A program made the translations under genes and the position numbers. Source: Cyclobacterium amurskyense (GTDB lineage Bacteria > Bacteroidota > Bacteroidia > Cytophagales > Cyclobacteriaceae). Taken from it: DNA of 64,000 nucleotides. The stretch lies in contig NZ_CP012040.1 in assembly GCF_001050135.1 (NCBI RefSeq), forward strand, positions 1,674,001 through 1,738,000. Direction: 5' to 3'. Each line of letters starts with the position of its first letter. Position 1 is the stretch's first letter. Shown here one piece after another: positions 9,101 to 17,289 of this stretch. The notes under the pieces were generated by a model, which did not search any database, had not been told where the DNA came from, and worked only from the letters and a program-made list of their open reading frames with translations.

Positions 9101-11063
9101 AGTGAATACGCATAAAGACTTGGGTTTACTGCGTTACTCACCTGCCATAAGAGCCCATGCACAATACAGTTGGTATTCATTTACTGAAAAGGAACGCCTG
9201 CATCTTAATCGGATGATAAAAGCGGCTGGATCTGTTTTGGAAGTATTCCCTTATTCTAAAGAGTTTAATTACCTGATAGATGAATTGCAGCAAAAAATCC
9301 ATAGGCTTATTTCTGAAACTCAGCTATTTTCAAGTGCTGAAATTAATGTTATTTCAAATTATTTGTTTGAAGAATTGCAGGGTAATGATGCCTTTGAAGT
9401 AAGTTCAGAAGCAGAGAAATTAAGGCAAGCCTTTAATAATGTCATGAAAGCAAAAAATGCTGATTTACGTTTTAAAGAAGCCATTGACAATACCAGTACA
9501 TTTCATGAGAAAATAAAACTCGCAAGGCAATGGGTTGCTGCATTCATCAATCAGGAGCATCCAAAGAATGCCCGTTATATTGATGAGATCGTTTGTAATT
9601 GCTTGTTTGATCAACCCATTGCAAAAAAGAAAATGATTTCGCCAAATGCTGTCATTCATAATTTAGCGGGAAACCACCATACCATTATTGAAGGAGAATT
9701 TCATTTTAATTATCATGATTTTGTGGCTACTTTAACTCATTTCACAAATGAGGAGGTAGCCGCTTACCAAGCCTTTAAAAAGGCAAAAACCGATATTACC
9801 CTTCAGTTAAAAGAGCAGTTAAAATTGGAAGAGTATAAACCTCAGGTTCTGACTTCCTTTGTGCGTAACAAACTAATCGATCAGGTTTATTTGCCATTAT
9901 TTGGAGAGAACCTGTCCAAACAACTTGGTACCGTGGGGAACAATAGTCGGACAGATAGAATGGGGCTTTTGCTTTTGATTTCGCCTCCAGGCTACGGTAA
10001 AACCACTTTGATGGAATACATTGCCAACCGATTGGGCTTAGTGTTCATGAAAATTAACGGGCCAGCCATAGGCCATGAGGTTACCTCGGTAGACCCTGAA
10101 GCAGCCACAAATAGTGCAGCAAAAGAGGAGTTAAAAAAGCTGAATTTAGCCTTTGAAATGGGAAATAACGTAATGTTGTATTTAGACGATATTCAACATT
10201 GCCATCCAGAGTTTTTACAAAAATTCATATCCCTTTCCGATGGCACCAGAAAAATTGAAGGAATATATAACGGAAAGCCACGTACCTATGACCTTCGAGG
10301 CAAAAAGTTCTGTGTAATAATGGCAGGAAACCCCTATACAGAGCGTGGGGCAAAATTCCAGGTTCCAGACATGCTATCCAACCGAGCCGATATTTATAAT
10401 CTTGGGGACATTATAGGCGATTCAGACCATCAGTTTAACCTTAGCTTAATAGAAAATTCTTTAACTAGCAATCCTGTATTGAATCAACTGAGGAATAAAT
10501 ATCTTGAAGATGTTTATACCTTGTTAAATCGGGTTGAAAACGAAACACAGGACGGTGTACTTCATGGTAATCACACCAATCAAGAAATTCAGGATTACTT
10601 AAGCGTAATCCAAAAGGTTTTAAAGATAAGAGACACTGTACTCAAAGTAAACCAAGCTTATATAGAAAGCGCTGCTAAGGATGATGCCTACAGGACTGAA
10701 CCCCCATTTAAACTACAAGGTTCTTATCGAGACATGAATAAACTGGTATCCAAAGTGGTTCCTATTATGAACAATAAGGAGTTACAAAATCTTTTGTTGT
10801 CGCATTACGAAAGTGAGGCACAAACGCTTACAAGTTCCGCCGAAGCCAACTTATTAAAATACAAAGAACTAACTGGCACAATTACACCAATAGAACAAGC
10901 TAGATGGGGTGAAATAAAAACCACTTTTATTAAAAACAACAAGTTAAGAGGCTTAGGAAATCAAGATGAAATGGCACAGGTAGTGCTGCAAATGGTCAAT
11001 TTCAGTGATAACCTGGAAGGCATAAAAGAAGTGCTAGAACGCGCCATTAAGGCGAAAGGGTAA
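6195..11063 (+). CDS. Giant AAA+ ATPase (1622 aa) of the PspA/flotillin island
   Basis: The N-terminal about 450 residues are beta-rich with repeated propeller-like strands. Residues about 460-880 are long coiled-coil helices. The AAA+ module is at about 1230-1420: Walker A SPPGYGKTT near 1262, Walker B VMLYLDDIQH near 1326, a sensor-1-like Asn in IMAGNPYTERGA near 1371 and a candidate arginine finger in LSNRADIYNLGD near 1393. Similar very long proteins are usually annotated only as 'DNA repair ATPase' and recur next to PspA and SPFH genes; that label has little experimental support. By analogy with Vps4/ESCRT-III, a remodeller of PspA or flotillin polymers is plausible, but that is inference. 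It is 164 nt from the flotillin gene, with a hairpin between. Confidence 0.85.
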   Translation: MTEPNKTEQKQILDGGTYEIIRNRLQKHKQDLQNRLNQLNEDRKAVFGALETKLIANDRISTENNCIARDIVSFGNTCVFGYNVHFGLRTDIKLNDVFSVYSFTNNRFEAIGLDFIEDVQFQADFDNLYKYYRNTIFARFAKIGNFLYMIFQLSESVTDIKAFKWLIKDGKLVYVDNRSDHEYKFPAQYEFKWLEVTRDMHRYGVHSHVSILDKVFVEAIGGDLTIKIEDNTEDGKGVYDEPVDYPDQTLDDAQYKYADLGNLILIDIKPFQEDSRFFVYNHKVQEVQKIDSLREAAVLLPDDQGIIFPTGYYLQTGEYHVFDNSIPNVKFVSRIASPNGEDYMFVFYSPSEGLYILMSYNVITQQIVTPIICNGYTILQNGELSYFKGEGEQTKHHVVQIWQTPYLKGDFIPSKHTDSLLYKIGNKDIVKAMAESNALINLLNKDDNYEGLYEDVSKAAKDLLDSYYWIKEPDTQDLSAPLNEISDAANAAIDEFTKVVQLKKSAASQSKALQNKADELFVIIKSTSFNSINDFVSMLTQLRGLRGETIELNDVRYVNTDYTKELENTIAEYSDNIAQQCVAFLLNDDALAPYKLQVEEKKMALEKVTKVIEAKQLEEEVNQIARDLELLIEIVSNLEIEDTSQSTKIIDHISLIFATLNQLKAAIKNKRKSLGSKEAIADFSAQIKLVDQSIINYLDIADTPEKCDEYQTKVSIQLEELEGKFADYDAFIPKIIEKREEVHAAFDNKKTGLIERRNKKSIALKTATARILKGVAKKAETLKSTAEINGYFASDLMINKVRDIIDQLNELDESGNAEEVATSLKVAKEDALRKLKDKQELFEDGENVIKLGKYKFGVNKQPLDITIVFKDNHLNYHLTGTDFYQKLTNKVLVNSQKYWDQEYPSENITVYRGSYLAFKLFKETPWDQLADASQENLVQLVKKASSANYNEGYTKGVHDEDAAKILLTLVNTHKDLGLLRYSPAIRAHAQYSWYSFTEKERLHLNRMIKAAGSVLEVFPYSKEFNYLIDELQQKIHRLISETQLFSSAEINVISNYLFEELQGNDAFEVSSEAEKLRQAFNNVMKAKNADLRFKEAIDNTSTFHEKIKLARQWVAAFINQEHPKNARYIDEIVCNCLFDQPIAKKKMISPNAVIHNLAGNHHTIIEGEFHFNYHDFVATLTHFTNEEVAAYQAFKKAKTDITLQLKEQLKLEEYKPQVLTSFVRNKLIDQVYLPLFGENLSKQLGTVGNNSRTDRMGLLLLISPPGYGKTTLMEYIANRLGLVFMKINGPAIGHEVTSVDPEAATNSAAKEELKKLNLAFEMGNNVMLYLDDIQHCHPEFLQKFISLSDGTRKIEGIYNGKPRTYDLRGKKFCVIMAGNPYTERGAKFQVPDMLSNRADIYNLGDIIGDSDHQFNLSLIENSLTSNPVLNQLRNKYLEDVYTLLNRVENETQDGVLHGNHTNQEIQDYLSVIQKVLKIRDTVLKVNQAYIESAAKDDAYRTEPPFKLQGSYRDMNKLVSKVVPIMNNKELQNLLLSHYESEAQTLTSSAEANLLKYKELTGTITPIEQARWGEIKTTFIKNNKLRGLGNQDEMAQVVLQMVNFSDNLEGIKEVLERAIKAKG

Positions 11064-11365
11064 ACTGAAATTACTACTTTGCTGAGGCTGAAAGAACCTA
11101 AATACAACAAAAAACGGTAATTTTCTTCTAAAAGGTTTTTAACTGTTTTCACTCCACTCAGTTCAAACCAATAACTCACTTTTGACAAGGCACAAGGCAT
11201 GTTAAAACTTTTCAGAAATGTGCAACAAACATAGATGATTCACAAGTCGAGGCTCCTACTGAGAAACTGAACCTTGATCAACCCCTTCCGAGGTTGAGGT
11301 AATGATGAATTATTCAACGGCTATGGGGTTTTCAACTATGGTTAATATAATTGAAGCCCAAACAT
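11064..11365. other. Gap between the AAA+ gene and the lspA terminator
   Basis: About 300 bp with no coding signal, repeat or promoter that I can recognise; it is the right end of the island. Confidence 0.4.
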
Positions 11366-11410
11366 AAAAAAGGCGGTAAATATCCCTAAGGGACATTTAC
11401 CGCCTTTTTT
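11366..11410. terminator. Bidirectional terminator serving lspA
   Basis: AAAAAAGGCGGTAAAT and ATTTACCGCCTTTTTT form a long stem closed by TCCC/GGGA, with A and T tracts on both sides, so it can stop both the island transcript and ileS-lspA. Its right half is the right copy of the 47-bp repeat. Confidence 0.88.
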
Positions 11411-11440
11411 ATTTTCAATTACTTGAAGAAGTAGTAAACT
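11394..11440 (+). repeat. 47-bp perfect direct repeat, right copy (island boundary)
   Basis: Identical to 1032-1078. It ends on the first base of the lspA stop codon. The position inside the lspA terminator suggests this is the native copy and the left one is the duplicate. Confidence 0.9.
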
Positions 11441-12081
11441 TACTTCTCGTCAATAAACTGTTTTTGAACCTGGTCCTCTTCTTCTTTTTCTTCATGCTCC
11501 TCATTTTCTTCATCAAAGAAACGTTTCTGGAAAATAAGAATGATGCCTACTCCTACAAAAATGGAAGCATCTGCTATATTGAAAATTGGCCATAAGGCAG
11601 TATAGCCTCCACCAAAGATTGGAATCCATTCCGGAACAAAACCTTCCCAAATATCAACATAAAACATGTCAACAACTTGTCCATGAAACCATGGCGTAGA
11701 AGCATCAAAAGGTGCATTACCTAACCAAACACCGTAAAATACACTGTCGATAAGGTTTCCTACAGCCCCTCCTAAGATCATGGCAATACAAATTATGTAT
11801 CCCGGATGTGCCTTTTTACTTATCAAAGAATATAAATAATAGCCTATTCCGAACATGGCTATCAAGCGAAAGCTGGTCAACATAAGTTTACCATATTCTG
11901 AGCCTAGTTGCATCCCAAATGCCATTCCGGGGTTGGTGGTGTAATGCAGCTTGAACCAATCTCCAAAAACTTTGATCTGCCCTGCTGTGCCAAAATCCAT
12001 TCCGTAATGAACCATCATCTTCACCGCCTGATCAATCACAATCACCAGTAAGGTGATGCCAAAATACTTCCAATACTTCAT
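11440..12081 (-). CDS. lspA: Lipoprotein signal peptidase (SPase II)
   Basis: 213 residues with four TM helices. The family motifs are present: TTNPGMAFGM (51-57 region), GGAVGNLID with catalytic Asp112, and FNIADASIFVG with catalytic Asp171. It cleaves the signal peptide of diacylglyceryl-modified prolipoproteins in the inner membrane, and this window alone encodes many lipobox proteins. An unusually charged Glu/Lys tail follows residue 190, and a loop of about 50 residues separates the last two motifs. The start is 3 nt from the ileS stop, so it is translated from the ileS message and ends in the bidirectional terminator. Confidence 0.97.
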   Translation of the reverse strand: MKYWKYFGITLLVIVIDQAVKMMVHYGMDFGTAGQIKVFGDWFKLHYTTNPGMAFGMQLGSEYGKLMLTSFRLIAMFGIGYYLYSLISKKAHPGYIICIAMILGGAVGNLIDSVFYGVWLGNAPFDASTPWFHGQVVDMFYVDIWEGFVPEWIPIFGGGYTALWPIFNIADASIFVGVGIILIFQKRFFDEENEEHEEKEEEDQVQKQFIDEK

Positions 12082-12084
12082 ATG

Positions 12085-15000
12085 TTATACTTTCTCTACT
12101 TTAACGGCGAGTTCAAACTCATCCATGTCCAATACGGTGGAATTATTACTATCCCCATCTAGGGTTAACGCAAGTGCCTGTGTCTCTGTTTTAATATAAT
12201 CAGAGAAATTCAACAAAGCATTGTCCACGGTTTCATTAAGTGGAGCAATCTGAATTCGAATCTTATCCTGAACTTCCAGCCCCATATCTTTACGAAGGTT
12301 CTGAATCCTGTTGACAAAATCCCTGGCAACACCTTCTTCCTTCAGCTCGGTAGTCAAAGTAACATCCAATGCCACAGTAATTCCATTGTCTGTAGCTACA
12401 GACCAACCTGGAATATCCTGAGACTGAATCAACACTTCTTCAAGTTGAAGCAAGACAGATTCACCATCTAATTGTATGCTGGCTTGCCCCTCTTTTTCAA
12501 TTTGAGCAATTTCTTCTTTGCCCCACTGCTGAATAATTTGGCTAACAGCTTTCATTTTCGGCCCAAACCGTTTGCCCAACAAGGCGAAATTGGGCTTGAT
12601 GCTTTTCACCAAAATGTCAGAGGTATCATCAATGTATTCGATTGATTTTATATTAACTTCTGATTTAATTAGGTCCTCTACATGTTCAATTAAAGCCTTG
12701 GTATCTTCATTCAATACAGGAATAAGTACTTTCTGAAGTGGTTGCCTTACCTTTAATCTTTCCTTTTTCCTTAAGGAATGCACCAAAGAGGAAATGTCCT
12801 GAGCCAACTGCATGCTATTTTCAAGGGACAAGTTAATCAAACCCTCATCAGATAATTTCCAATCCGTCAGGTGCACGGACAAAGGTTTGCTCTCTAGACT
12901 TGCAGTAAGGTTTTGGAACAACCAATCTGCATAAAAAGGAGCTATCGGCGATATCAAGCTGGAAATAACTTCCAGACATTCATACAAAGTCTCATAAGCT
13001 GCTTGCTTATCAGCATTCATGTCTCCTCTCCAGAACCGCTTTCTGGCCAACCGCACATACCAGTTGGACAACTGGTCTACAGTGAAATTCATAATGGCCC
13101 TTGAGGCTGGTGTTACATCATAATTTTCGTAGGCAGTTTCTGTTTCTTTTATCAGCGACTGAAGTTTGGAAAGAATCCATTGATCAAGTTCAGGGCGCTC
13201 ATTAACAGGTATTTTGTTTGATGAATCGTAAGCGAAGGCATCCAAATTGGCATATAAAGCAAAGAAATTGTAAGTGTTTTGAAGTGTACCAAAGAACCTC
13301 CTTTGCACTTCCACTACTCCTTCTTTATTGAATTTAAGGTTGTCCCAAGGGTTGGCATTGCTTAACATGTACCAGCGCAAAGCGTCAGGACCAAACTCCT
13401 TAAGGGTTATAAATGGATCTACTGCATTTCCCAAACGCTTGGACATTTTATTGCCGTTCTTATCCAATACCAAACCGTTGGCGATCACATTTTTAAAGGC
13501 TACACTATCAAATAGCATCACTGCCAACGTATGAAGCGTAAAAAACCAACCTCTGGTCTGGTCAACGCCTTCGGCTATAAAATCAGCTGGATAGTTGGCT
13601 TTAAAGATGTCTTCATTTTCGAAAGGATAATGCCATTGTGCATAAGGCATGGCTCCGGAATCAAACCAAACATCGATAAGGTCTGGCTCACGGAACATCT
13701 TGTCTCCATTGTCTGCTACCAACACAATATCATCAACAAAAGGACGGTGGAGATCCACTTCTTTTCCTTTATAGGGAGATTCTTTCATATAACCTTTGGC
13801 AACCGATTCTTCTATAGCTGCTTCTAATTCAGCTACAGACCCGATGCATTTGGTCTCGGTTCCTTCTTTGTTTCTCCAGATAGGCAAAGGTGTTCCCCAA
13901 AATCTCGAGCGACTCAAATTCCAGTCAACAAGATTCTCCAGCCAATTTCCAAACCTGCCGGTTCCGGTAGATTCAGGTTTCCAGTTGATGGTTTTATTAA
14001 AAGCAACCAGTTTGTCCTTGTATGCAGTGGTTTTGATAAACCAGCTTTCTAGCGGGTAATATAAAATAGGCATGTCCGTACGCCAGCAATGTGGGTAGCT
14101 ATGCTCGTACTTCTCTACCTTAAAAGCCTTGTTTTCATTTTTCAGAATGATGGAAATAATGACATCTGTGCTCTTGTAAGCCTTGTCACTTTCATCATCG
14201 TGACTATAATTTTTGACATAAAAGTCATCTACACCAAAGATCTTGTGTACGGGGATTTCATGCTCTTCAATTTTGGAAAGCAAATACTCGCCCACAACAG
14301 GAAGAAACTTACCCTTCTTGTCAACAATAGGTATTTCAAGCCCTTTTTCATCTTTAAGGAATACACCAGGAACATCTTGTTGCACAAGTGTTCTAAAGTC
14401 ATCGGCTCCAAATGCTTTGGCCAGGTGAACTACCCCTGTTCCATCTTCTGTGGTCACATAATCTGCCGAGATCACCGTAAATGCCGGTTCAGGAAGCTCA
14501 AGTGCCATTATAGGGAACAATTGTTCGTACTTCAAGCCCATAAGGTCCTTGCCTTTCATTTCCTCAACGATTTGATAAGGAATGATTTTGTCTCCAGGCT
14601 TATAGGCATCCAATTCTACCTTAGCTCCTTTAGGATTAAAATAGGCCGACATTCTGGCTTTCGCTAAAAGAACCGTCTGAGGTGCAAAAGTATAAGGATT
14701 GAAAGTTTTAACTTTTACATAATCCAACTTCTCACCTATGGCAAGGGCTGAATTAGAAGGCAAAGTCCATGGGGTGGTGGTCCAGGCCAATATATAAAGA
14801 TCCTCTTCACCTTTCACCTTGAATTGGGCGGTGATAGATGTGTCTTTAACATCCCGGTAACTTCCCGGTTGATTGAGTTCATGGGAACTTAGTCCCGTTC
14901 CTGCTGCAGGAGAATAGGGCTGAATGGTGTAGCCTTTGTAGATAAGGTCTTTGTCATATAGCTTTTTGAGCAGGTGCCACAGACTCTCTACGTACTTTAC

Positions 15001-15459
15001 ATCAAAGGTGATGTAAGGGTCGTCCAAATCTACCCAATAGCCAATTTTTTCTGTCAGGTCATCCCATTCATGCTTGTAGCGCATGACGGTTTCCCTACAT
15101 TTTTGATTGTATTCTTCTACGGAGATTTTCTTACCGATGTCCTCCTTGGTGATGCCAAGTTCTTTTTCAACCTGCAACTCAACAGGAAGGCCATGGGTAT
15201 CCCATCCTCCTTTTCTTTTTACCTGGAAACCTTTAAGGGTTTTGTATCGGCAAAAGACATCTTTAATTGCCCTGGCCATTACATGGTGAATTCCCGGGGT
15301 ACCATTGGCTGAAGGTGGGCCTTCATAAAAGGTATAGGCAGGTGCTCCCTCCCTATTGCTAATGGATTTTTCAAAAACGGCATTGGTTTTCCAAAAAGCC
15401 AATACATCTTCCCCAATTTTGGGATAATCTACCTGTTTAAACTCCTGATATTTCTTCAC
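12085..15459 (-). CDS. ileS: Isoleucyl-tRNA synthetase
   Basis: 1124 residues, class I aminoacyl-tRNA synthetase charging tRNA-Ile. The HIGH-equivalent is in PPSANGTPGIHH, the editing domain follows (GTGVVHLAKAFGADD), and the KMSKS loop is NKMSKRLGN. Length and features fit the type 2 (eukaryote-like) IleRS usual in Bacteroidota, a type that is generally less sensitive to mupirocin; resistance was not inferred for this protein. The frame starts with GTG and the N-terminus KKYQEFKQVDYPKIGE matches family starts. lspA follows 3 nt downstream, a common pairing. Confidence 0.97.
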   Translation of the reverse strand: MKKYQEFKQVDYPKIGEDVLAFWKTNAVFEKSISNREGAPAYTFYEGPPSANGTPGIHHVMARAIKDVFCRYKTLKGFQVKRKGGWDTHGLPVELQVEKELGITKEDIGKKISVEEYNQKCRETVMRYKHEWDDLTEKIGYWVDLDDPYITFDVKYVESLWHLLKKLYDKDLIYKGYTIQPYSPAAGTGLSSHELNQPGSYRDVKDTSITAQFKVKGEEDLYILAWTTTPWTLPSNSALAIGEKLDYVKVKTFNPYTFAPQTVLLAKARMSAYFNPKGAKVELDAYKPGDKIIPYQIVEEMKGKDLMGLKYEQLFPIMALELPEPAFTVISADYVTTEDGTGVVHLAKAFGADDFRTLVQQDVPGVFLKDEKGLEIPIVDKKGKFLPVVGEYLLSKIEEHEIPVHKIFGVDDFYVKNYSHDDESDKAYKSTDVIISIILKNENKAFKVEKYEHSYPHCWRTDMPILYYPLESWFIKTTAYKDKLVAFNKTINWKPESTGTGRFGNWLENLVDWNLSRSRFWGTPLPIWRNKEGTETKCIGSVAELEAAIEESVAKGYMKESPYKGKEVDLHRPFVDDIVLVADNGDKMFREPDLIDVWFDSGAMPYAQWHYPFENEDIFKANYPADFIAEGVDQTRGWFFTLHTLAVMLFDSVAFKNVIANGLVLDKNGNKMSKRLGNAVDPFITLKEFGPDALRWYMLSNANPWDNLKFNKEGVVEVQRRFFGTLQNTYNFFALYANLDAFAYDSSNKIPVNERPELDQWILSKLQSLIKETETAYENYDVTPASRAIMNFTVDQLSNWYVRLARKRFWRGDMNADKQAAYETLYECLEVISSLISPIAPFYADWLFQNLTASLESKPLSVHLTDWKLSDEGLINLSLENSMQLAQDISSLVHSLRKKERLKVRQPLQKVLIPVLNEDTKALIEHVEDLIKSEVNIKSIEYIDDTSDILVKSIKPNFALLGKRFGPKMKAVSQIIQQWGKEEIAQIEKEGQASIQLDGESVLLQLEEVLIQSQDIPGWSVATDNGITVALDVTLTTELKEEGVARDFVNRIQNLRKDMGLEVQDKIRIQIAPLNETVDNALLNFSDYIKTETQALALTLDGDSNNSTVLDMDEFELAVKVEKV

Positions 15460-15909
15460 TGTAATTAGAAAATATAATCTGTGTCTGGATGCGTCTTATA
15501 ATATCGGACAATTGAAAGTTGCCCAAAACGAAGGCGTAAAGTTAATAGAAAACAAGGGTATATGTATGGCAATTGACGAAAAACTATGCAGTTAGCCTAC
15601 TGCACACTAACCTAGACAACAAATCAGCCTTTCAATTACATATAGTTTGGCTCTATTACTGCCTTTACGCAGGATAAACAGCTGTTTTACTCCTTCTTAA
15701 AAAAGTATGTAATACCATGCTATTTCTCACGAGTGAAATGCCTTAGGCTTAATTAATTGCGCATTCTGCCTGCAACTCAAGAATTCTCATCATACAAGTC
15801 GAGTTCAGGTCTTCTTAAAAAAGTTGGACGTTCTCGAAAAAATCATTTGGATTTAGTGCTTTCAGGACTGAAGAGGGCGAATTTAATTTCGAATTTCTCT
15901 CTCACAAAC
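15460..15909. other. Non-coding gap between dgt and ileS
   Basis: 450 bp without a convincing gene or repeat. The ileS promoter should lie at its left end on the minus strand, but no consensus TAnnTTTG box was found. A 74-residue frame over 15757-15981 overlaps the end of dgt and looks fortuitous. Confidence 0.4.
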
Positions 15910-17238
15910 TCATGTGTTAGGAATAGTGATTCCTTTTACTCTTCTGTAGAGGGAAAGTGCATGTTTGTCCGTCATTCCTGAGATAAAATCCAGTAATTCT
16001 CTCATTAGAACATAAGCCTCATGGTCTGTTTGTAGCTCATATTCTTCAGGCAAAAGCCTTAATATACTTTTGTTGTGGCCTGAAAACCTTTCTTTATCGA
16101 AGTGATAATTAAAAAGCGCTTCAGAAAAGGTTGACAATAGCCCTTCCAAAACCTGGTAGCCCGCTGCTTCTTTTTCCAATACGGGTTGAGAGCGGTATAT
16201 TTTTTTCACTGAAAGCTCCGTGATGGCTTCCAAACGCTTAGCCGATGGAATAATTTCTGTCAATGCCTGGTCAAATTCACCAGACAAAATCTCTGTTTCA
16301 TATTGTTCAAAAACAAAAGTGGTTTCTTTTATCAACTGACTGATGGCCATGGCCCGCATGATGGCCAATTTCTGTTTTGGGCTACTGTATTTTTGAAGTT
16401 TCTTAGGATCATATCGTTCTCCGATAATAGCCGCCATTAGTAAAATCGTTTCTTCCAGAGAAACCAAGCCTAGGGTACAACCATCTTCCAAATCAATGAT
16501 ACTGTAACAGATATCATCTGCTGCTTCCACAAGAAAAGCCAGAGGATGCCTCATGTAACAGTTTTCTGCCAATTGGGGAATGCCCATTTTTTGAGCAAGA
16601 AGCTGATAATCGGAAAGATTGCTCGTGTAAAAGCCAAATTTCTTCTGACTTCTTCGCTTCTTATCTGTTGACTGACACCATGCAGGTCTTGGGTATTTTG
16701 TAAAGGCCGCCAAGGTAGCCGGAGAAATATTCATCCCATTTCCGGTATCTACCAACATTCGAAATCCTTGTGCATTGCCCTCAAAATTAGTGAGGTCCTG
16801 CCATTCGTTGGCTGAGCATTTCTGCTCCCACATTTTACCAATGTCATGAAACTTAAAAAAATCTGAAATGGCTTCCTCCCCAGCATGTCCAAAAGGAGGA
16901 TTCCCAATGTCATGAGCCAAGGCTGCAGTAGCCACAATCCCTCCTATATCAAAAGGTTGCAGTTTTTTTGCCGCCAATTCCGGGTATTTGTCTAATAGGA
17001 ATTTTCCTGCTGACTTTCCCAAAGATCGACCTACACTCGAAACTTCAAGGCTGTGGGTTAATCTTGTGTGCACAAAATCATTTTCCGGTAAGGGAAAAAC
17101 CTGCGTCTTGTCCTGTAGGTTTCGAAAAGGAGCCGAAAAGATTATCCTATCAAAATCTCTTTCAAATTGACTCCTTTGTAGATCTGTGTCCGAAGGTTTT
17201 AAACCCTCAGGTAAAAGTAATTTTTCCCAATTCATCAT
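15910..17238 (-). CDS. dgt: dGTP triphosphohydrolase-like HD-domain dNTPase
   Basis: 442 residues. HD superfamily metal ligands are visible: HTRLTHSLEV (His62), AHDIGNPPFGHAGEE (His109-Asp110) and VEAADDICYS. The family hydrolyses dGTP and other dNTPs to the nucleoside plus tripolyphosphate, which tunes dNTP pools and can restrict phage replication. It lies 51 nt downstream of the efflux outer-membrane factor and may be cotranscribed with it. Two in-frame ATG codons (17236-17238 and 17233-17235) make the start ambiguous by one residue. Confidence 0.93.
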   Translation of the reverse strand: MMNWEKLLLPEGLKPSDTDLQRSQFERDFDRIIFSAPFRNLQDKTQVFPLPENDFVHTRLTHSLEVSSVGRSLGKSAGKFLLDKYPELAAKKLQPFDIGGIVATAALAHDIGNPPFGHAGEEAISDFFKFHDIGKMWEQKCSANEWQDLTNFEGNAQGFRMLVDTGNGMNISPATLAAFTKYPRPAWCQSTDKKRRSQKKFGFYTSNLSDYQLLAQKMGIPQLAENCYMRHPLAFLVEAADDICYSIIDLEDGCTLGLVSLEETILLMAAIIGERYDPKKLQKYSSPKQKLAIMRAMAISQLIKETTFVFEQYETEILSGEFDQALTEIIPSAKRLEAITELSVKKIYRSQPVLEKEAAGYQVLEGLLSTFSEALFNYHFDKERFSGHNKSILRLLPEEYELQTDHEAYVLMRELLDFISGMTDKHALSLYRRVKGITIPNT

Positions 17239-17289
17239 AACACCTCAAAAATACGAAGTGTAGGCTTAGGTAAAAAAGAAATAGCCGGA

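Noticed and set aside
13531..14667. Overlapping plus-strand frames of 87-192 codons opposite ileS
   Set aside because: Antisense to a clear IleRS frame with no motifs of their own.
15757..15981. 74-codon plus-strand frame
   Set aside because: Overlaps the 3' end of dgt on the other strand, composition is not protein-like and it has no start context.
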